From: Comamonas koreensis | Lineage (GTDB): Bacteria; Pseudomonadota; Gammaproteobacteria; Burkholderiales; Burkholderiaceae_C | NCBI RefSeq assembly: GCF_021026195.1 | Contig: NZ_JAJNCT010000021.1 | Span: 1-64,000 of the forward strand | Length of the DNA stretch: 64,000 nt | Reading direction: 5' to 3' | Shown: one piece after another, positions 1-9,051 of the stretch | How the letters are laid out: each line of letters begins with the position of its first letter | Position numbering within the stretch: the first letter of the stretch is position 1 | The notes under the pieces: model-generated | What the model was told of the DNA's origin: nothing | Databases searched by the model: none | The model's input: the letters and a program-made list of their open reading frames with translations, nothing else | Position numbers and translations under genes: made by a program

Positions 1-43
1 ATGCGTTAAGCTAACCAATACTAATTGCTCGTGCGGCTTGACC
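1..43 (+). rRNA. 23S ribosomal RNA, 3' end only
   Basis: The first 43 bases match the conserved 3' end of bacterial 23S rRNA (the stretch containing CTAATTGCTCGTG and ending in GGCTTGACC). Most of the gene lies outside the window. A spacer of about 257 nt without a gene follows. It contains a GGGCCC...GGGCCC dyad at 58-79 that may be part of the processing stem. The end is placed by analogy with known 23S ends and could be off by a few bases. Confidence 0.9.
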
Positions 44-300
44 CTATAACTTTGATTGGGCCCTCCCTTAGATGGGCCCCTTGCAAAGAAACACTGCAAC
101 TGCAGTTATGCCAAAGACTTGAGATCAGACCATGATGGGCACCACAGCGTGTTACAATCACTGGCTCAGGTCGGCGCAATCAAATTAAACGCTGATAGCA
201 CCAAGCCCCAAAGCTTGATGCCGACTCTATGAATTCGCTTCGAAAGCAGCAATGCCCTGATCGACCGATCAGCGCAAAGCCGCCAAGGAGCAAAAAGTTA

Positions 301-415
301 TGCCTGATGACCATAGCAAGTTGGTACCACTCCTTCCCATCCCGAACAGGACAGTGAAACGACTTCGCGCCGATGATAGTGCGGATTCCCGTGTGAAAGT
401 AGGTCATCGTCAGGC
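301..415 (+). rRNA. rrf: 5S ribosomal RNA
   Basis: This about 115-nt stretch has the features of a betaproteobacterial 5S rRNA. Its ends are complementary (TGCCTGATGACC at the start, GGTCATCGTCAGGC at the end) and it contains the conserved CCATCCCGAAC loop and the GAAAGTAGG segment. It follows the 23S tail directly, as in a standard rRNA operon, and is followed by a strong terminator. The small open frames read over it are not genes. Confidence 0.96.
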
Positions 416-430
416 TTTTATACTGATCAA

Positions 431-467
431 CCCCTCTGCTCTACCGAGTAGAGGGGTTTTTCTTTTT
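431..467 (+). terminator. Rho-independent terminator of the rRNA operon
   Basis: A GC-rich hairpin with arms CCCCTCT and AGAGGGG is followed by a run of T residues (ggggtttttcttttt), 15 nt after the 5S rRNA. It closes the rRNA operon. Confidence 0.9.
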
Positions 468-511
468 ATCTCGTCGCAGCAATGGTTTGCGGCTGGTTTG
501 GGGGAGTTGTG

Positions 512-1252
512 ATGCAGTTGCAGGATATGTTGTACTCGCAGGGTTTTGGGGTACGCCGTGTGTGCTCGGGCCTGGTGCAACAAGGCTGGGTGCAGTTGTG
601 GGATGCGCAGGCGAACGAGTGGGTGCAGGAGACTGACTCGACCGCCGATGTGGAGCCCGAGGGCCTGCGCTACAAGGTACAAGGCGTGGAGTGGGAATAC
701 CACGCATTGGGCTATGTGCTATTGAACAAGCCAGCAGGCACCGAGTGCTCGCAAAAACCCTCGGCCTATCCCAGCATCTACAGCCTGCTGCCGGTGCCGC
801 TGCGCACGCGTCCCAACAAGAATGCCATCCAGGGTTTGCAGGCCGTCGGCCGCCTGGACCAGGACACCACGGGCATGCTGCTGCTCAGCGATGATGGCCA
901 GTTTATCCATCGCATGAGCTCGCCCAAAAAGCATGTTCCCAAGCGCTACCAGGTGACGGCCAAGCATGGGGTGACCGAGCAGCAGGTCGAGCGTCTGTTG
1001 GCGGGTGTGGTGCTGGATGATGATCCCAAGCCCGTCAAGGCCGCGGCTTGCGTGAAAACGGGTGACAACACCTTGGATCTGACCTTGACCGAGGGCAAAT
1101 ACCACCAGGTCAAGCGCATGCTGGCGGCGGTCGGCAACCGGGTGGAAGGCCTGCACCGTGCCCAGATTGGCGGGCTGGTGTTGACGGAAGCGCTCAAGCC
1201 GGGCGAATGGCGCTGGCTTACTGCGGACGAGTTGGCACTGCTCAAACCCTGA
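512..1252 (+). CDS. rsuA: 16S rRNA pseudouridine(516) synthase, RsuA family
   Basis: A 246-residue protein of the RsuA/RluB pseudouridine synthase family, which isomerises a uridine in 16S rRNA (U516 in E. coli). The catalytic motif GRLDQDTTG places the essential aspartate at about residue 116. The family blocks LNKPAG and KYHQVKRMLAAVGNRV are also present, with the latter typical of RsuA. The N-terminal part has the length and position of the small S4-like RNA-binding domain. The frame is open from ATG 482, but ATG 512 follows a GGGGGAG ribosome site and gives the normal N-terminus, so I start there. It stands alone after the rRNA operon. RsuA rather than RluB/RluE is a subfamily judgement. 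Confidence 0.88.
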   Translation: MQLQDMLYSQGFGVRRVCSGLVQQGWVQLWDAQANEWVQETDSTADVEPEGLRYKVQGVEWEYHALGYVLLNKPAGTECSQKPSAYPSIYSLLPVPLRTRPNKNAIQGLQAVGRLDQDTTGMLLLSDDGQFIHRMSSPKKHVPKRYQVTAKHGVTEQQVERLLAGVVLDDDPKPVKAAACVKTGDNTLDLTLTEGKYHQVKRMLAAVGNRVEGLHRAQIGGLVLTEALKPGEWRWLTADELALLKP

Positions 1253-1377
1253 CGGTTTTTGACCTTGTGTGGCTTTGGCGCAAGATCAACGATTATTTAC
1301 ATCGCCAATCGCCCCTTGATGGCGCTGCAATTTATCGCGGGCAGCTACACTCGCTGCGTTACTAGTAGGAATTGCTC

Positions 1378-2352
1378 GTGAAGCCTTTCGTTTTTGCCCG
1401 TTCCCTGATCGCGGTGATGGCCTTTGCGGCCACTGCGGTGCATGCTGCCAATCCCATCCTGGTGCTCAACTCGCTGGACGCCAACATCAGTGTGATCGAC
1501 CCCACGACCTGGAAAGAGGTCAAGCGCATTCCTACTGGCAAGGAGCCCCACCATCTGTACCTGACGCCGGACAGCAAGTCGGTGATCGTGGCCAATGCCA
1601 CCGGCGATTCGCTGACCTTTGTTGATCCCAAGACGGCCGAGGTGCAGCGGGTGATCCAGGGCATTTCGGATCCCTACCATCTGCGCTTTTCGCCTGACAT
1701 GAAGTGGTTTGTGACGGCGGCCAACCGCCTCAACCACATTGATATTTACCGCTGGGACGGGCAAGAGCCCAAATTGGTCAAGCGTATTGCTACGGGCAAG
1801 ACCCCCAGTCATCTGTGGATCGACAGCAAGAGCAAGACGATCTACTCGACGATGCAGGACAGTGATGAGCTGGTGGCCATCGACATTGCGACCCAGACTC
1901 TCAAATGGCGCACCAAGACAGGGCAGATGCCCGCTGACTTGTATGGCAGCCCGGACGATAAATTCGTTTTTGTGGCCCTGACTGGTGGTGACGGCGTGCA
2001 GGTGTTTGATATCAGCGGTGCCGAGCCCCAACTGGTCAAGACCATCAAGACCGACAAGGGCGCACACGCCTTCCGCGCGACCGGCGATGGCCGCCATCTT
2101 TTCGTCAGCAACCGGGTGGCCAATACCATCAGCAAGCTCGACATGGTGAACCAGGCGGTCGTTGACCGCTATCCGGGCCCCAGTGGCCCCGATTGCATGG
2201 ATGTGAGCCCGGACGGCCGCTATATCTACCTCAGCTCGCGCTGGGCGGGCAAGATGAGTGTGATCGACACGGTTGAGCGCAAGGTGGTCAACCAGGTGAA
2301 GGTCGGCAAATCGCCGCATGGCATCTGGGTGCTGGACCACGCACCACGTTAG
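1378..2352 (+). CDS. Secreted YVTN-type beta-propeller protein
   Basis: A 324-residue protein with a signal peptide (hydrophobic core about residues 8-20, cleavage near VHA-AN). Repeated blades of the form xVIDPTTxxVxxxIPTGKxPHHLxxxPD are seen at roughly 40-residue steps, as in YncE/YVTN seven-bladed propellers. Such proteins are periplasmic binding or scaffold proteins and the ligand here cannot be deduced. The start is GTG 1378, seven bases after AGGA; a TTG two codons upstream is also in frame. No enzyme motif is visible. The deacetylase gene follows after 38 nt and may be co-transcribed. Confidence 0.82.
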   Translation: MKPFVFARSLIAVMAFAATAVHAANPILVLNSLDANISVIDPTTWKEVKRIPTGKEPHHLYLTPDSKSVIVANATGDSLTFVDPKTAEVQRVIQGISDPYHLRFSPDMKWFVTAANRLNHIDIYRWDGQEPKLVKRIATGKTPSHLWIDSKSKTIYSTMQDSDELVAIDIATQTLKWRTKTGQMPADLYGSPDDKFVFVALTGGDGVQVFDISGAEPQLVKTIKTDKGAHAFRATGDGRHLFVSNRVANTISKLDMVNQAVVDRYPGPSGPDCMDVSPDGRYIYLSSRWAGKMSVIDTVERKVVNQVKVGKSPHGIWVLDHAPR

Positions 2353-2390
2353 TGCCTTATTGAGTCGGTAGCAGAGGGGATAGCCACGCT

Positions 2391-3227
2391 ATGCGCAGCA
2401 AGTTTTTCTGGCTTCTGGCCGCCAGTTTGGGCAGCGCTCCTGCCTTTGCTCAGGCCCCGGCTACGGTGCCTGCTGCAGCGGCCGCTGCTGAGGGCAGGTG
2501 CAGCAAGCCCATTTATTTGACCCTGGACACTGGCCATATGGGGGTGGCCGACCAAATCGCAGAGGTGCTGCGCAAGACCCAGGTCAAGGTCACCTTCTTT
2601 GCCGCCAATGAGCGCACCAAGGAGGGCGATGGCAGCCTGGGTGACCACTGGGCGCCCTGGTGGCGCGCCCGCGCCGCAGAAGGCCATGTCTTTGCCTCCC
2701 ACACCTGGGACCACACCTACTGGCGTGGTGATGTCAAAGTGCCGGCAGGCGCTGCGCCCCGCTTCAAGGTCCAGCCTTCGCAAGGCCCGCAGGCCGGGCA
2801 ACGCTTTGAATGGACGGCTGCGCAGTACTGCGCGCAGATTCAACAATCCGAGGACCGTCTCGCCAAGATCACCGGCGTCAAGCCCTTGCCGCTGTTTCGC
2901 GCCCCAGGCGGCAAGACCTCCCCCAGCCTGATTGCAGCGGCCAAGGGCTGCGGCTATGCCCATGTGGGCTGGTCGCCAGCAGGCTTTCTGGGTGATGAGC
3001 TACCCAGCGACAAATACCCCAACCAGCAACTGCTGGACAAGGCGCTCCGCGACATCCGCCCCGGCGATATCTTGCTCGCCCACCTGGGCATCTGGGACCG
3101 CAAGGACCCTTGGGCGCCAGCAGTTTTGCAACCATTGATTGAAGGCTTGCAGGCCAAGGGATTTTGTTTTGCCACCTTGCGTGAACATCCGCAATACAAG
3201 GATTGGATTCTTCAGCATGGAGGCTGA
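2391..3227 (+). CDS. Secreted polysaccharide deacetylase (NodB fold)
   Basis: A 278-residue protein with an N-terminal signal peptide (cleavage near AFAQA). It shows the order of NodB/CE4 motifs: motif 1 TLDTGHM (residues 44-50), motif 2 SHTWDH with the two metal histidines at 104 and 108, motif 3 FRAPGG (169-174) and the late motif ILLAH. In canonical enzymes motif 1 is TFDDG. Here the second aspartate, normally a metal ligand, is Thr47 while the catalytic-base position Asp46 is kept. A role in periplasmic or surface polysaccharide or peptidoglycan deacetylation is inferred from the fold; the substrate is unknown. Confidence 0.84.
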   Translation: MRSKFFWLLAASLGSAPAFAQAPATVPAAAAAAEGRCSKPIYLTLDTGHMGVADQIAEVLRKTQVKVTFFAANERTKEGDGSLGDHWAPWWRARAAEGHVFASHTWDHTYWRGDVKVPAGAAPRFKVQPSQGPQAGQRFEWTAAQYCAQIQQSEDRLAKITGVKPLPLFRAPGGKTSPSLIAAAKGCGYAHVGWSPAGFLGDELPSDKYPNQQLLDKALRDIRPGDILLAHLGIWDRKDPWAPAVLQPLIEGLQAKGFCFATLREHPQYKDWILQHGG

Positions 3228-3294
3228 AAGCGCTTGCAGCGGCGCACACTGGTGGCTGCAGGGCTTGAGGCACTCATCGAACTAATGGTTAGCC

Positions 3295-4314
3295 ATGGAA
3301 TTTCTCAGCACGCTTTTTGACAACGCACAGCAGTGGCTGTTTGAGCAGCTGCTGCAGCCGCTGCTGTTCAACCTCGGCCTCGCCAGCTATCTCGAAGATG
3401 GCTATACGGCAGCCGGCTGGTTCCTGGTGGGCTGCATTCAGATCCTCATCATGGTGCTGGTGATTGCACCACTGCAGCGCTGGCGGCCCGTAGAGGCGGT
3501 GACCGATCGGCATGCGATCCGCGTGGACATGCTCTACACCTTTATCCACCGTCTGGGCCTGTTCCGTCTGGCCTTGTTCTTTACCATCGATCCGCTGTGG
3601 GACATGGTGGTAGGCGCAATGCGCGTGCGCGGCTTTGAGACCTGGCACCTGGATGCGCTCTGGCCCGGCGTTACCGACCTGGGCTGGGTGAGCCTGCTGA
3701 TCTACCTGTTGGTGTTTGACTTCGTCGCGTACTGGATCCACCGGGGCCAGCACCAATTCGTCTGGTGGTGGCGGCTGCATGCCTTGCACCATTCGCAGCA
3801 GCAGATGACGATGTGGAGCGACAACCGCAATCACCTGCTCGATGACCTGGTACACGACAGTATTCTGGTGTTTGTCGCGGTGTTGATCGGCGTCGCGCCC
3901 AGCCAATTTGTGGCGATTGTCGCCATCACCCAACTGAGCGAAAGCCTGCAGCATGCCAATCTGCGCCTGTGGTTTGGCCGCCTGGGTGAGCGGCTGTGGA
4001 TCAGCCCGCGTTTTCACCGCCGCCACCATGCGATCGGCATTGGTCATGAATCACCCGCTACCACCGCCGCACCCAACGCTGCCGTGAAGGTTGGCGAGGC
4101 TGCCCAGCGCACCCGCCTGGGTGGTTGTAACTTCGGTGTGCTGTTGCCTTGGTGGGATATGCTTTTTGGCACCGCCAACTTCGAGCTACGCTATGACCCC
4201 ACCGGTATCCGTGATCAGGTGCAGCCCAACCGCCAGGGGCAGTTGCGCAATTACGGACGCGGCTTCTGGAGCCAGCAATGGCGAGGGCTGCTTCGCCTGG
4301 TAGGCCGTGCCTGA
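3295..4314 (+). CDS. Sterol desaturase / fatty acid hydroxylase superfamily membrane protein
   Basis: A 339-residue integral membrane protein with the histidine boxes of the di-iron sterol desaturase/fatty acid hydroxylase family: HRGQH, a downstream HALHHS box, and HRRHH near residue 245. Hydrophobic segments surround these boxes. Members oxidise C-H bonds in lipids at the inner membrane using di-iron and oxygen; this protein's substrate is not predictable. It lies 67 nt after the deacetylase and 81 nt before the EI24 gene, with no strong sign of a tight operon. Confidence 0.86.
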   Translation: MEFLSTLFDNAQQWLFEQLLQPLLFNLGLASYLEDGYTAAGWFLVGCIQILIMVLVIAPLQRWRPVEAVTDRHAIRVDMLYTFIHRLGLFRLALFFTIDPLWDMVVGAMRVRGFETWHLDALWPGVTDLGWVSLLIYLLVFDFVAYWIHRGQHQFVWWWRLHALHHSQQQMTMWSDNRNHLLDDLVHDSILVFVAVLIGVAPSQFVAIVAITQLSESLQHANLRLWFGRLGERLWISPRFHRRHHAIGIGHESPATTAAPNAAVKVGEAAQRTRLGGCNFGVLLPWWDMLFGTANFELRYDPTGIRDQVQPNRQGQLRNYGRGFWSQQWRGLLRLVGRA

Positions 4315-4395
4315 CTATGGCGCACCGGTTGACAGCACATCGCTGAGCGGCAGGTAGGCTGCCAGCCCCGACCACTTACACAAGGAGTTCAATCC

Positions 4396-5304
4396 ATGCC
4401 CCTCGCGTCTGCGGGCTCTCGCCTGATGTTTGATGCCTTCTGGCGTGCTGCGGCCTATTGCTTTCGGCCCCGTGTGATGCTGCTGTCGGTGCTGCCGCTC
4501 ATCGTGATGCTGGCAGCCTTGGGTGGCTGGAGCTATTTCTTCTGGTCTGGCGCAGTGGCCACCATGCAGCACTGGGTCGAGACCATTGGCTGGCTGCGCA
4601 CGGTGTTCAGCTGGTTTGGCAGCAGCGGCACCGAGGGTTTTGCGGCCGGCATTGCGCCCTTTGTGGTGCTGATCCTGATCACGCCGGTGGCGGCGGTGGT
4701 CGCGCTGCTGGTGATTGCGCTGCTGATGACGCCGGCTCTGGTCAACATGGTGACCGAGCAGCGCTTTGCTCAGCTGGAGAAGAAAAAAGGCATGGGCCTG
4801 GTGACCAGCGTGCTATGGGCCTTGAGCACCTCAGTGGTTGCGATTGTGGCCTTTGTCATCACCATGCCGCTGTGGCTGATTCCACCCTTGGTGCTGATCG
4901 TGCCGCCGGTCATCTGGGGCTGGCTGACCTACCGGGTCATGAGTGTGGATGCCCTGGCCGACCATGCCAGCAAGGCCGAGCGCGATACGCTCCTGCAGCG
5001 CTACCGTTGGCCGCTGCTGCTGATGGGCATCATCTCCGGCTATATCGGCATTGCGCCCAGCGTCGTCTGGGCCTCGGGCATGGTCTTTACCATTGGCTTT
5101 GTGGTACTGATACCCATAGCCGTGTGGATCTACGCGATCACCTTTGCATTTTCCTCCCTGTGGTTTATCCATTTTTGCTTGGCTGCGTTGCAGCAGTTGC
5201 GGATCGAGAATGGTGAGCCGGGTGTGCCGCTGCCGGTGAACGATCCGGTGGTGCTCGGCAGAACCGATGGCGTTTTGCTGCCCGAGGCGGGAGAGCCGAA
5301 GTAA
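4396..5304 (+). CDS. EI24 domain membrane protein
   Basis: A 302-residue protein rich in long hydrophobic segments (around residues 28-55, 85-115, 130-185 and 210-260). Its layout matches the EI24/CysZ-like family of betaproteobacterial inner-membrane proteins. CysZ members help sulfate uptake, but the general EI24 group has no firm function and nothing nearby links this one to sulfur. ATG 4396 is preceded by AAGGAG at a good distance. The gene ends just before the glnA control region. Confidence 0.78.
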   Translation: MPLASAGSRLMFDAFWRAAAYCFRPRVMLLSVLPLIVMLAALGGWSYFFWSGAVATMQHWVETIGWLRTVFSWFGSSGTEGFAAGIAPFVVLILITPVAAVVALLVIALLMTPALVNMVTEQRFAQLEKKKGMGLVTSVLWALSTSVVAIVAFVITMPLWLIPPLVLIVPPVIWGWLTYRVMSVDALADHASKAERDTLLQRYRWPLLLMGIISGYIGIAPSVVWASGMVFTIGFVVLIPIAVWIYAITFAFSSLWFIHFCLAALQQLRIENGEPGVPLPVNDPVVLGRTDGVLLPEAGEPK

Positions 5305-5344
5305 ACCATCGGTTGGCAGGCCAACCCCTTGACTTGGTTGGCGC

Positions 5345-5438
5345 TGCACTAAAAAGGTGCACAACTAACCATTTTGGTGCAACTGAAGCAGTTCCGCAAA
5401 GGCGATTCAGATTTGCACCATATTGGTGCTTTGGTGCA
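5345..5438 (+). promoter_or_regulatory. Cluster of NtrC (NR-I) binding sites upstream of glnA
   Basis: The NtrC consensus is TGCACYA-N4-GGTGCA. A perfect copy lies at 5345-5361 (TGCACTA-AAAA-GGTGCA). A second copy with one end mismatch lies at 5414-5430 (TGCACCA-TATT-GGTGCT). A weaker copy with a good right half is at 5365-5381, and an extra GGTGCA half-site ends at 5438. The cluster sits about 170-260 bp upstream of the sigma-54 promoter, the expected enhancer position. The genes for NtrB and NtrC lie downstream in this window. Confidence 0.88.
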
Positions 5439-5604
5439 CCATAGCATCGGCCGGCACGGATCTGGGTGGCCGGCTGCAAAATCCTCGGCACCCCATCAGG
5501 GCACAGGGCAAAAGCGCGGTACAGTCTGGCTTCGGGCAAAGTCCGGCTGCGGTGGCGTTGTGCCAGGCCCGCATTTTCTGGTCGGCATGGGCATGTCATA
5601 AAAC

Positions 5605-5620
5605 TGGCACGTAAACTGCT
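5605..5620 (+). promoter_or_regulatory. Sigma-54 (RpoN) promoter of glnA
   Basis: TGGCAC-N5-CTGCT at 5605-5620 fits the -24/-12 consensus TGGCAC-N5-TTGCW with one mismatch, and the GG and GC dinucleotides have the required spacing. The predicted start is near 5632, leaving a leader of about 40 nt before the glnA ATG. Together with the upstream NtrC sites this indicates nitrogen-limited activation of glnA. Confidence 0.9.
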
Positions 5621-5669
5621 TTATTGTTGGCACAGCCCTTTTTATTCACGATTTTCTTTGGAGCATTAG

Positions 5670-7085
5670 ATGGCCAAGAGCGTTGCAGATGTGATGAGCA
5701 TGTTGGACGAGAACGAGGTCAAGTTCGTTGATCTGCGTTTTACCGACACCCGTGGCAAGGAACAGCACGTCACGGTGCCTATCTCGCACTTTGACGAAGA
5801 CAAGTTCACCTCGGGCCACGCGTTTGATGGCTCCTCCATCGCTGGCTGGAAGGGTATTGAAGCATCCGACATGCTGCTGATGCCCGATCCCAACACGGCC
5901 AACATCGACCCGTTCTTCGACGAAACCACGATGTTCCTGCAGTGCGACGTGATCGAACCCGGTGACGGCAAGGCCTACGACCGTGATCCCCGTTCCGTTG
6001 CCAAACGCGCTGAAGCCTACCTGAAGGCATCGGGCCTGGGCGATACCGCCTACTTCGGTCCAGAGCCAGAATTCTTCATCTTCGACGGCGTGCGTTGGAG
6101 CACCGAACCCAACAACCCTTTCTTCGACATCGAAGAATACGAAGCACCCTGGAACAGCGGTGCCAAGTTTGACAACGGCAACCGTGGCCACCGTCCACGC
6201 GTCAAGGGCGGCTACTTCCCCGTGCCTCCTGTTGACAGCACCCAGGACATGCGCGCTGAAATGTCCCTGCTGCTCGAGTCGCTGGGCATTCCCGTCGAAG
6301 TGTTCCACCACGAAGTGGCGGGCGCTGGCCAGAACGAACTGGGCACCCGTTTCTCCACCCTGGTGGAGCGTGCAGACTGGACCCAGGTGCAGAAGTACGT
6401 GATCTGGAACGTGGCGGACACCTACGGCAAGACCGCAACGTTCATGCCCAAGCCATACTCGGGCGACAACGGCTCGGGCATGCACGTGCACCAGTCCGTG
6501 TGGAAAGACGGCAAGAACCTGTTCGCCGGCGACGGCTATGCCGGTCTGTCCGATTTCGCGCTGTACTACATCGGCGGCATCATCAAGCACGCCCGTGCAC
6601 TGAACGCGATCACCAACCCTGGCACCAACAGCTACAAGCGCCTGGTTCCTGGTTTCGAAGCGCCTGTAAAGCTGGCTTACTCGGCCAAGAACCGCTCGGC
6701 ATCGATCCGTATTCCTTACGTGAGCAACCCCAAGGGCCGCCGCGTGGAAGCACGTTTCCCTGATCCCCTGATGAACCCCTACCTGGGCTTCGCAGCGCTG
6801 CTGATGGCCGGTCTGGATGGCGTGGAAAACAAGATCCATCCGGGCGAAGCCGCCACCAAGGATCTGTACCATCTGCCTCCAGAGGAAGACAAACTGGTCC
6901 CCACCGTGTGCCACAGCCTGGACCAGGCACTGGAAGCATTGGATGCCGACCGCGCCTTCCTGACCAAGGGTGGTGTGTTCAGCGACAGCATGCTGGATGC
7001 CTACATCGAGCTGAAGATGGGCGAAGTGACCCGCTTCCGCCAAGCGGTGCACCCAGTCGAATACGATATGTACTACTCGCTGTAA
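5670..7085 (+). CDS. glnA: Glutamine synthetase type I
   Basis: A 471-residue glutamine synthetase that makes glutamine from glutamate, ammonia and ATP as a cytoplasmic dodecamer. Family signatures are plain: FDGSSIAGW near residue 53, PEPEFF (about 131-136), the NRSASIRIP substrate block, and [16 protein letters not shown]. The adenylylation tyrosine of the GSI-beta class is present in KDLYHLP (Tyr400), so activity is probably controlled by GlnE. A leader of about 40 nt, a sigma-54 promoter and NtrC sites lie upstream, and a hairpin terminator lies 45 nt downstream. Codon use is strongly biased, as expected for a highly expressed gene. Confidence 0.99.
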   Translation: MAKSVADVMSMLDENEVKFVDLRFTDTRGKEQHVTVPISHFDEDKFTSGHAFDGSSIAGWKGIEASDMLLMPDPNTANIDPFFDETTMFLQCDVIEPGDGKAYDRDPRSVAKRAEAYLKASGLGDTAYFGPEPEFFIFDGVRWSTEPNNPFFDIEEYEAPWNSGAKFDNGNRGHRPRVKGGYFPVPPVDSTQDMRAEMSLLLESLGIPVEVFHHEVAGAGQNELGTRFSTLVERADWTQVQKYVIWNVADTYGKTATFMPKPYSGDNGSGMHVHQSVWKDGKNLFAGDGYAGLSDFALYYIGGIIKHARALNAITNPGTNSYKRLVPGFEAPVKLAYSAKNRSASIRIPYVSNPKGRRVEARFPDPLMNPYLGFAALLMAGLDGVENKIHPGEAATKDLYHLPPEEDKLVPTVCHSLDQALEALDADRAFLTKGGVFSDSMLDAYIELKMGEVTRFRQAVHPVEYDMYYSL

Positions 7086-7130
7086 GCCAGTCCCTGCCAG
7101 GCTCTTGTGGCCTGGCTATTGGGGCAAAGG

Positions 7131-7167
7131 CGACCTGCCAGCCTTCCGGGGTGGCAGGTCGTTTTTT
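7131..7167 (+). terminator. Terminator after glnA
   Basis: Perfect 10-bp arms CGACCTGCCA and TGGCAGGTCG with an 11-nt loop are followed by six T residues. It separates glnA from the downstream ntrBC unit. Confidence 0.92.
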
Positions 7168-7351
7168 ATGCGAAATCAGGGGGCAGGGCACGTAACCGGG
7201 CCGCGACGAATCTGTAACAGCCGGAACTGTTCGGCGTGATCTGCCTCCTTTGTAGCTACACTGCGGGTTGCAGAGGGGTGCCATCGTGCAAAGCCGCCAA
7301 AGGCTGTCACGGACATACAGGCAAAGTGGGGCGAACGGGCGAAACGGGGTT

Positions 7352-7879
7352 ATGCATACAAAGTTGTTGTTTTTGATGGTGGCAGTGGCATCTGCGCAAG
7401 GCGCTGTGGCGCAGGATCGCATCTATCGCTGTGGCAATGAATACACCAACGATGTGGCCAAGGCGCGGCAAAAAGGCTGTGCCGTGGTGGAGGGCGCCAA
7501 CGTCACCATTGTGCAAGGTACGCGCCCGCACACCTCTGCTGCCAGCCCGGCACCCGCACCCAATGCCCCAGCCGCTGCACCACGCCCCGCGCGTGCACCC
7601 GCTGCGGCCACACCCGCACCACGCTCTACCACGGCCGAAGGCCGCGCCCGCGATTCCGACGCGCGCCTCATCCTGGAGACTGAGCTGAAGAAAGCCCAGG
7701 AAAAGAAGATTGCGTTGGCGCGGGAATACAACAACGGCGAACCTGAGAAGAACGCCTTGGAGATGCGCAATCCCGCCTTCTATACCAAGCGCGTCGAAGA
7801 TCTGAAGCAGGAAATCGCACGCAACGACAGCGATATTGCTGGCATCCAGCGTGAGCTACAACGCCTGCCGGCCCCATAA
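7352..7879 (+). CDS. Small secreted protein of unknown function ahead of ntrB
   Basis: A 175-residue protein with a signal peptide (MHTKLLFLMVAVASAQ..., cleavage near AVAQ). A short conserved-looking head follows, with two cysteines (IYRCGNEYTND... and KGCAVVEG), then an Ala/Pro-rich linker (about residues 60-95), then a charged, probably helical C-terminus (ARDSDARLILETELKKAQEKK region) of coiled-coil character. The head resembles DUF4124-type periplasmic modules, but I am not certain. The frame is open from 7268; ATG 7352 is chosen because it yields the signal peptide. It ends 30 nt before ntrB, so it probably shares that transcript. Confidence 0.7.
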   Translation: MHTKLLFLMVAVASAQGAVAQDRIYRCGNEYTNDVAKARQKGCAVVEGANVTIVQGTRPHTSAASPAPAPNAPAAAPRPARAPAAATPAPRSTTAEGRARDSDARLILETELKKAQEKKIALAREYNNGEPEKNALEMRNPAFYTKRVEDLKQEIARNDSDIAGIQRELQRLPAP

Positions 7880-7909
7880 TCAGGGCTTCTACCTTTCAGG
7901 GCACATCCC

Positions 7910-8983
7910 ATGTCTGACCTCAGTGCCATGGATCGCGAGTGGCAGGCGCTGGAGCACATCGCCACCTTGGTCGCCGTGCTACGACTCGATGGCGCTGCAG
8001 CGAGGGTCAACGCCGCGCTGGAAAATGCGCTGGGCGTCTCACGCAAGAGCATTCTGGGCCATTATTTTGGCGGCTTTTTCCAGGATGACGAACTGATCCA
8101 CAAGGCCTTGGTCGATGCGCGTGCGCAGCGCTTTTCGTCGCTGCGCTTTGAGGCGCAATTGCGGCGCAGCCTGCAGGACTCCTTTCCCGTGCATGCCAAC
8201 CTCTCGTGGTGGGAAGAAGAAGAGAGCATTCTGGTGGAGCTCTGGCCGCTGGAGCAGCAGGTGCGCCAGGACCGCGAGGAGCGCGTGCGCGAGCAGGCGC
8301 TGGCCAACAAGGAGCTGATCCGCAACCTGGCCCATGAGATCAAGAACCCTCTGGGCGGCATACGCGGCGCAGCCCAGTTGCTTGAGCTGGAGCTGCCCGA
8401 CGCCCAGCTCAAGGAATACACCGACGTCATCATCCATGAGGCCGACCGCCTGCAGGCGCTGGTCGACCGCTTGCTTGCGCCGCACCGCCATCCGCACACG
8501 GTGGGTGATGTCAATATCCATGAGGTCTGTGAACGTGTCTGCCAGCTGGTGCTGCTGGAGTACCCGCAGGGCCTGCGCATCGAGCGTGATTACGACACTT
8601 CGCTGCCCGAGATCCGTGGCGATCGCGAGCAGTTGATTCAGGCTTTGCTGAACATTGTGCAGAATGCAGCACAGGTGCTGGTACCGCAAATGGCCCAGGA
8701 CAATGCGCGCATTACCTTGCGCACCCGCATTGCCCGGCAGCTCACCCTGGGCCGAAAGCGGCATAAGTTGGCACTGGAATTGCATGTCATCGACAACGGT
8801 CCTGGCATCGAGCCGGACATCAAGGAGCGGATCTTCTACCCCTTGGTGACCGGGCGTGATGGTGGCACGGGCCTGGGTTTGCCGCTGGCGCAGACCTTTG
8901 TGCAAAGGCACGAAGGCCTGATCGAATGCGAGAGCGAACCCGGGCGCACGGATTTCCGCATCATGCTGCCGTTGACAGACTAG
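7910..8983 (+). CDS. ntrB: Nitrogen regulation sensor kinase NtrB (NR-II)
   Basis: A 357-residue cytoplasmic histidine kinase. It has an N-terminal PAS-like region (about residues 15-110) and the dimerisation/phosphoacceptor box NLAHEIKNPLGGIRGAAQ with His142. The ATPase motifs follow: the N box around NIVQNA, DNGPGI and GTGLGLPLA. NtrB phosphorylates NtrC under nitrogen limitation and, with PII, dephosphorylates it when nitrogen is plentiful. ntrC follows after 68 nt. The N-terminus has no membrane segment, in line with soluble NR-II proteins. Confidence 0.96.
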   Translation: MSDLSAMDREWQALEHIATLVAVLRLDGAAARVNAALENALGVSRKSILGHYFGGFFQDDELIHKALVDARAQRFSSLRFEAQLRRSLQDSFPVHANLSWWEEEESILVELWPLEQQVRQDREERVREQALANKELIRNLAHEIKNPLGGIRGAAQLLELELPDAQLKEYTDVIIHEADRLQALVDRLLAPHRHPHTVGDVNIHEVCERVCQLVLLEYPQGLRIERDYDTSLPEIRGDREQLIQALLNIVQNAAQVLVPQMAQDNARITLRTRIARQLTLGRKRHKLALELHVIDNGPGIEPDIKERIFYPLVTGRDGGTGLGLPLAQTFVQRHEGLIECESEPGRTDFRIMLPLTD

Positions 8984-9051
8984 GGGGCAGTTGGCTTCCC
9001 TTGCTGCAGGACCCCGGTATGTAGAACTGTAAGGGTAGGGTGATAGCGACA

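Noticed and set aside
58-79. GGGCCC...GGGCCC dyad after 23S as a possible terminator
   Set aside because: No T-run follows and the 5S gene lies downstream. It is more likely a processing stem of the rRNA transcript.
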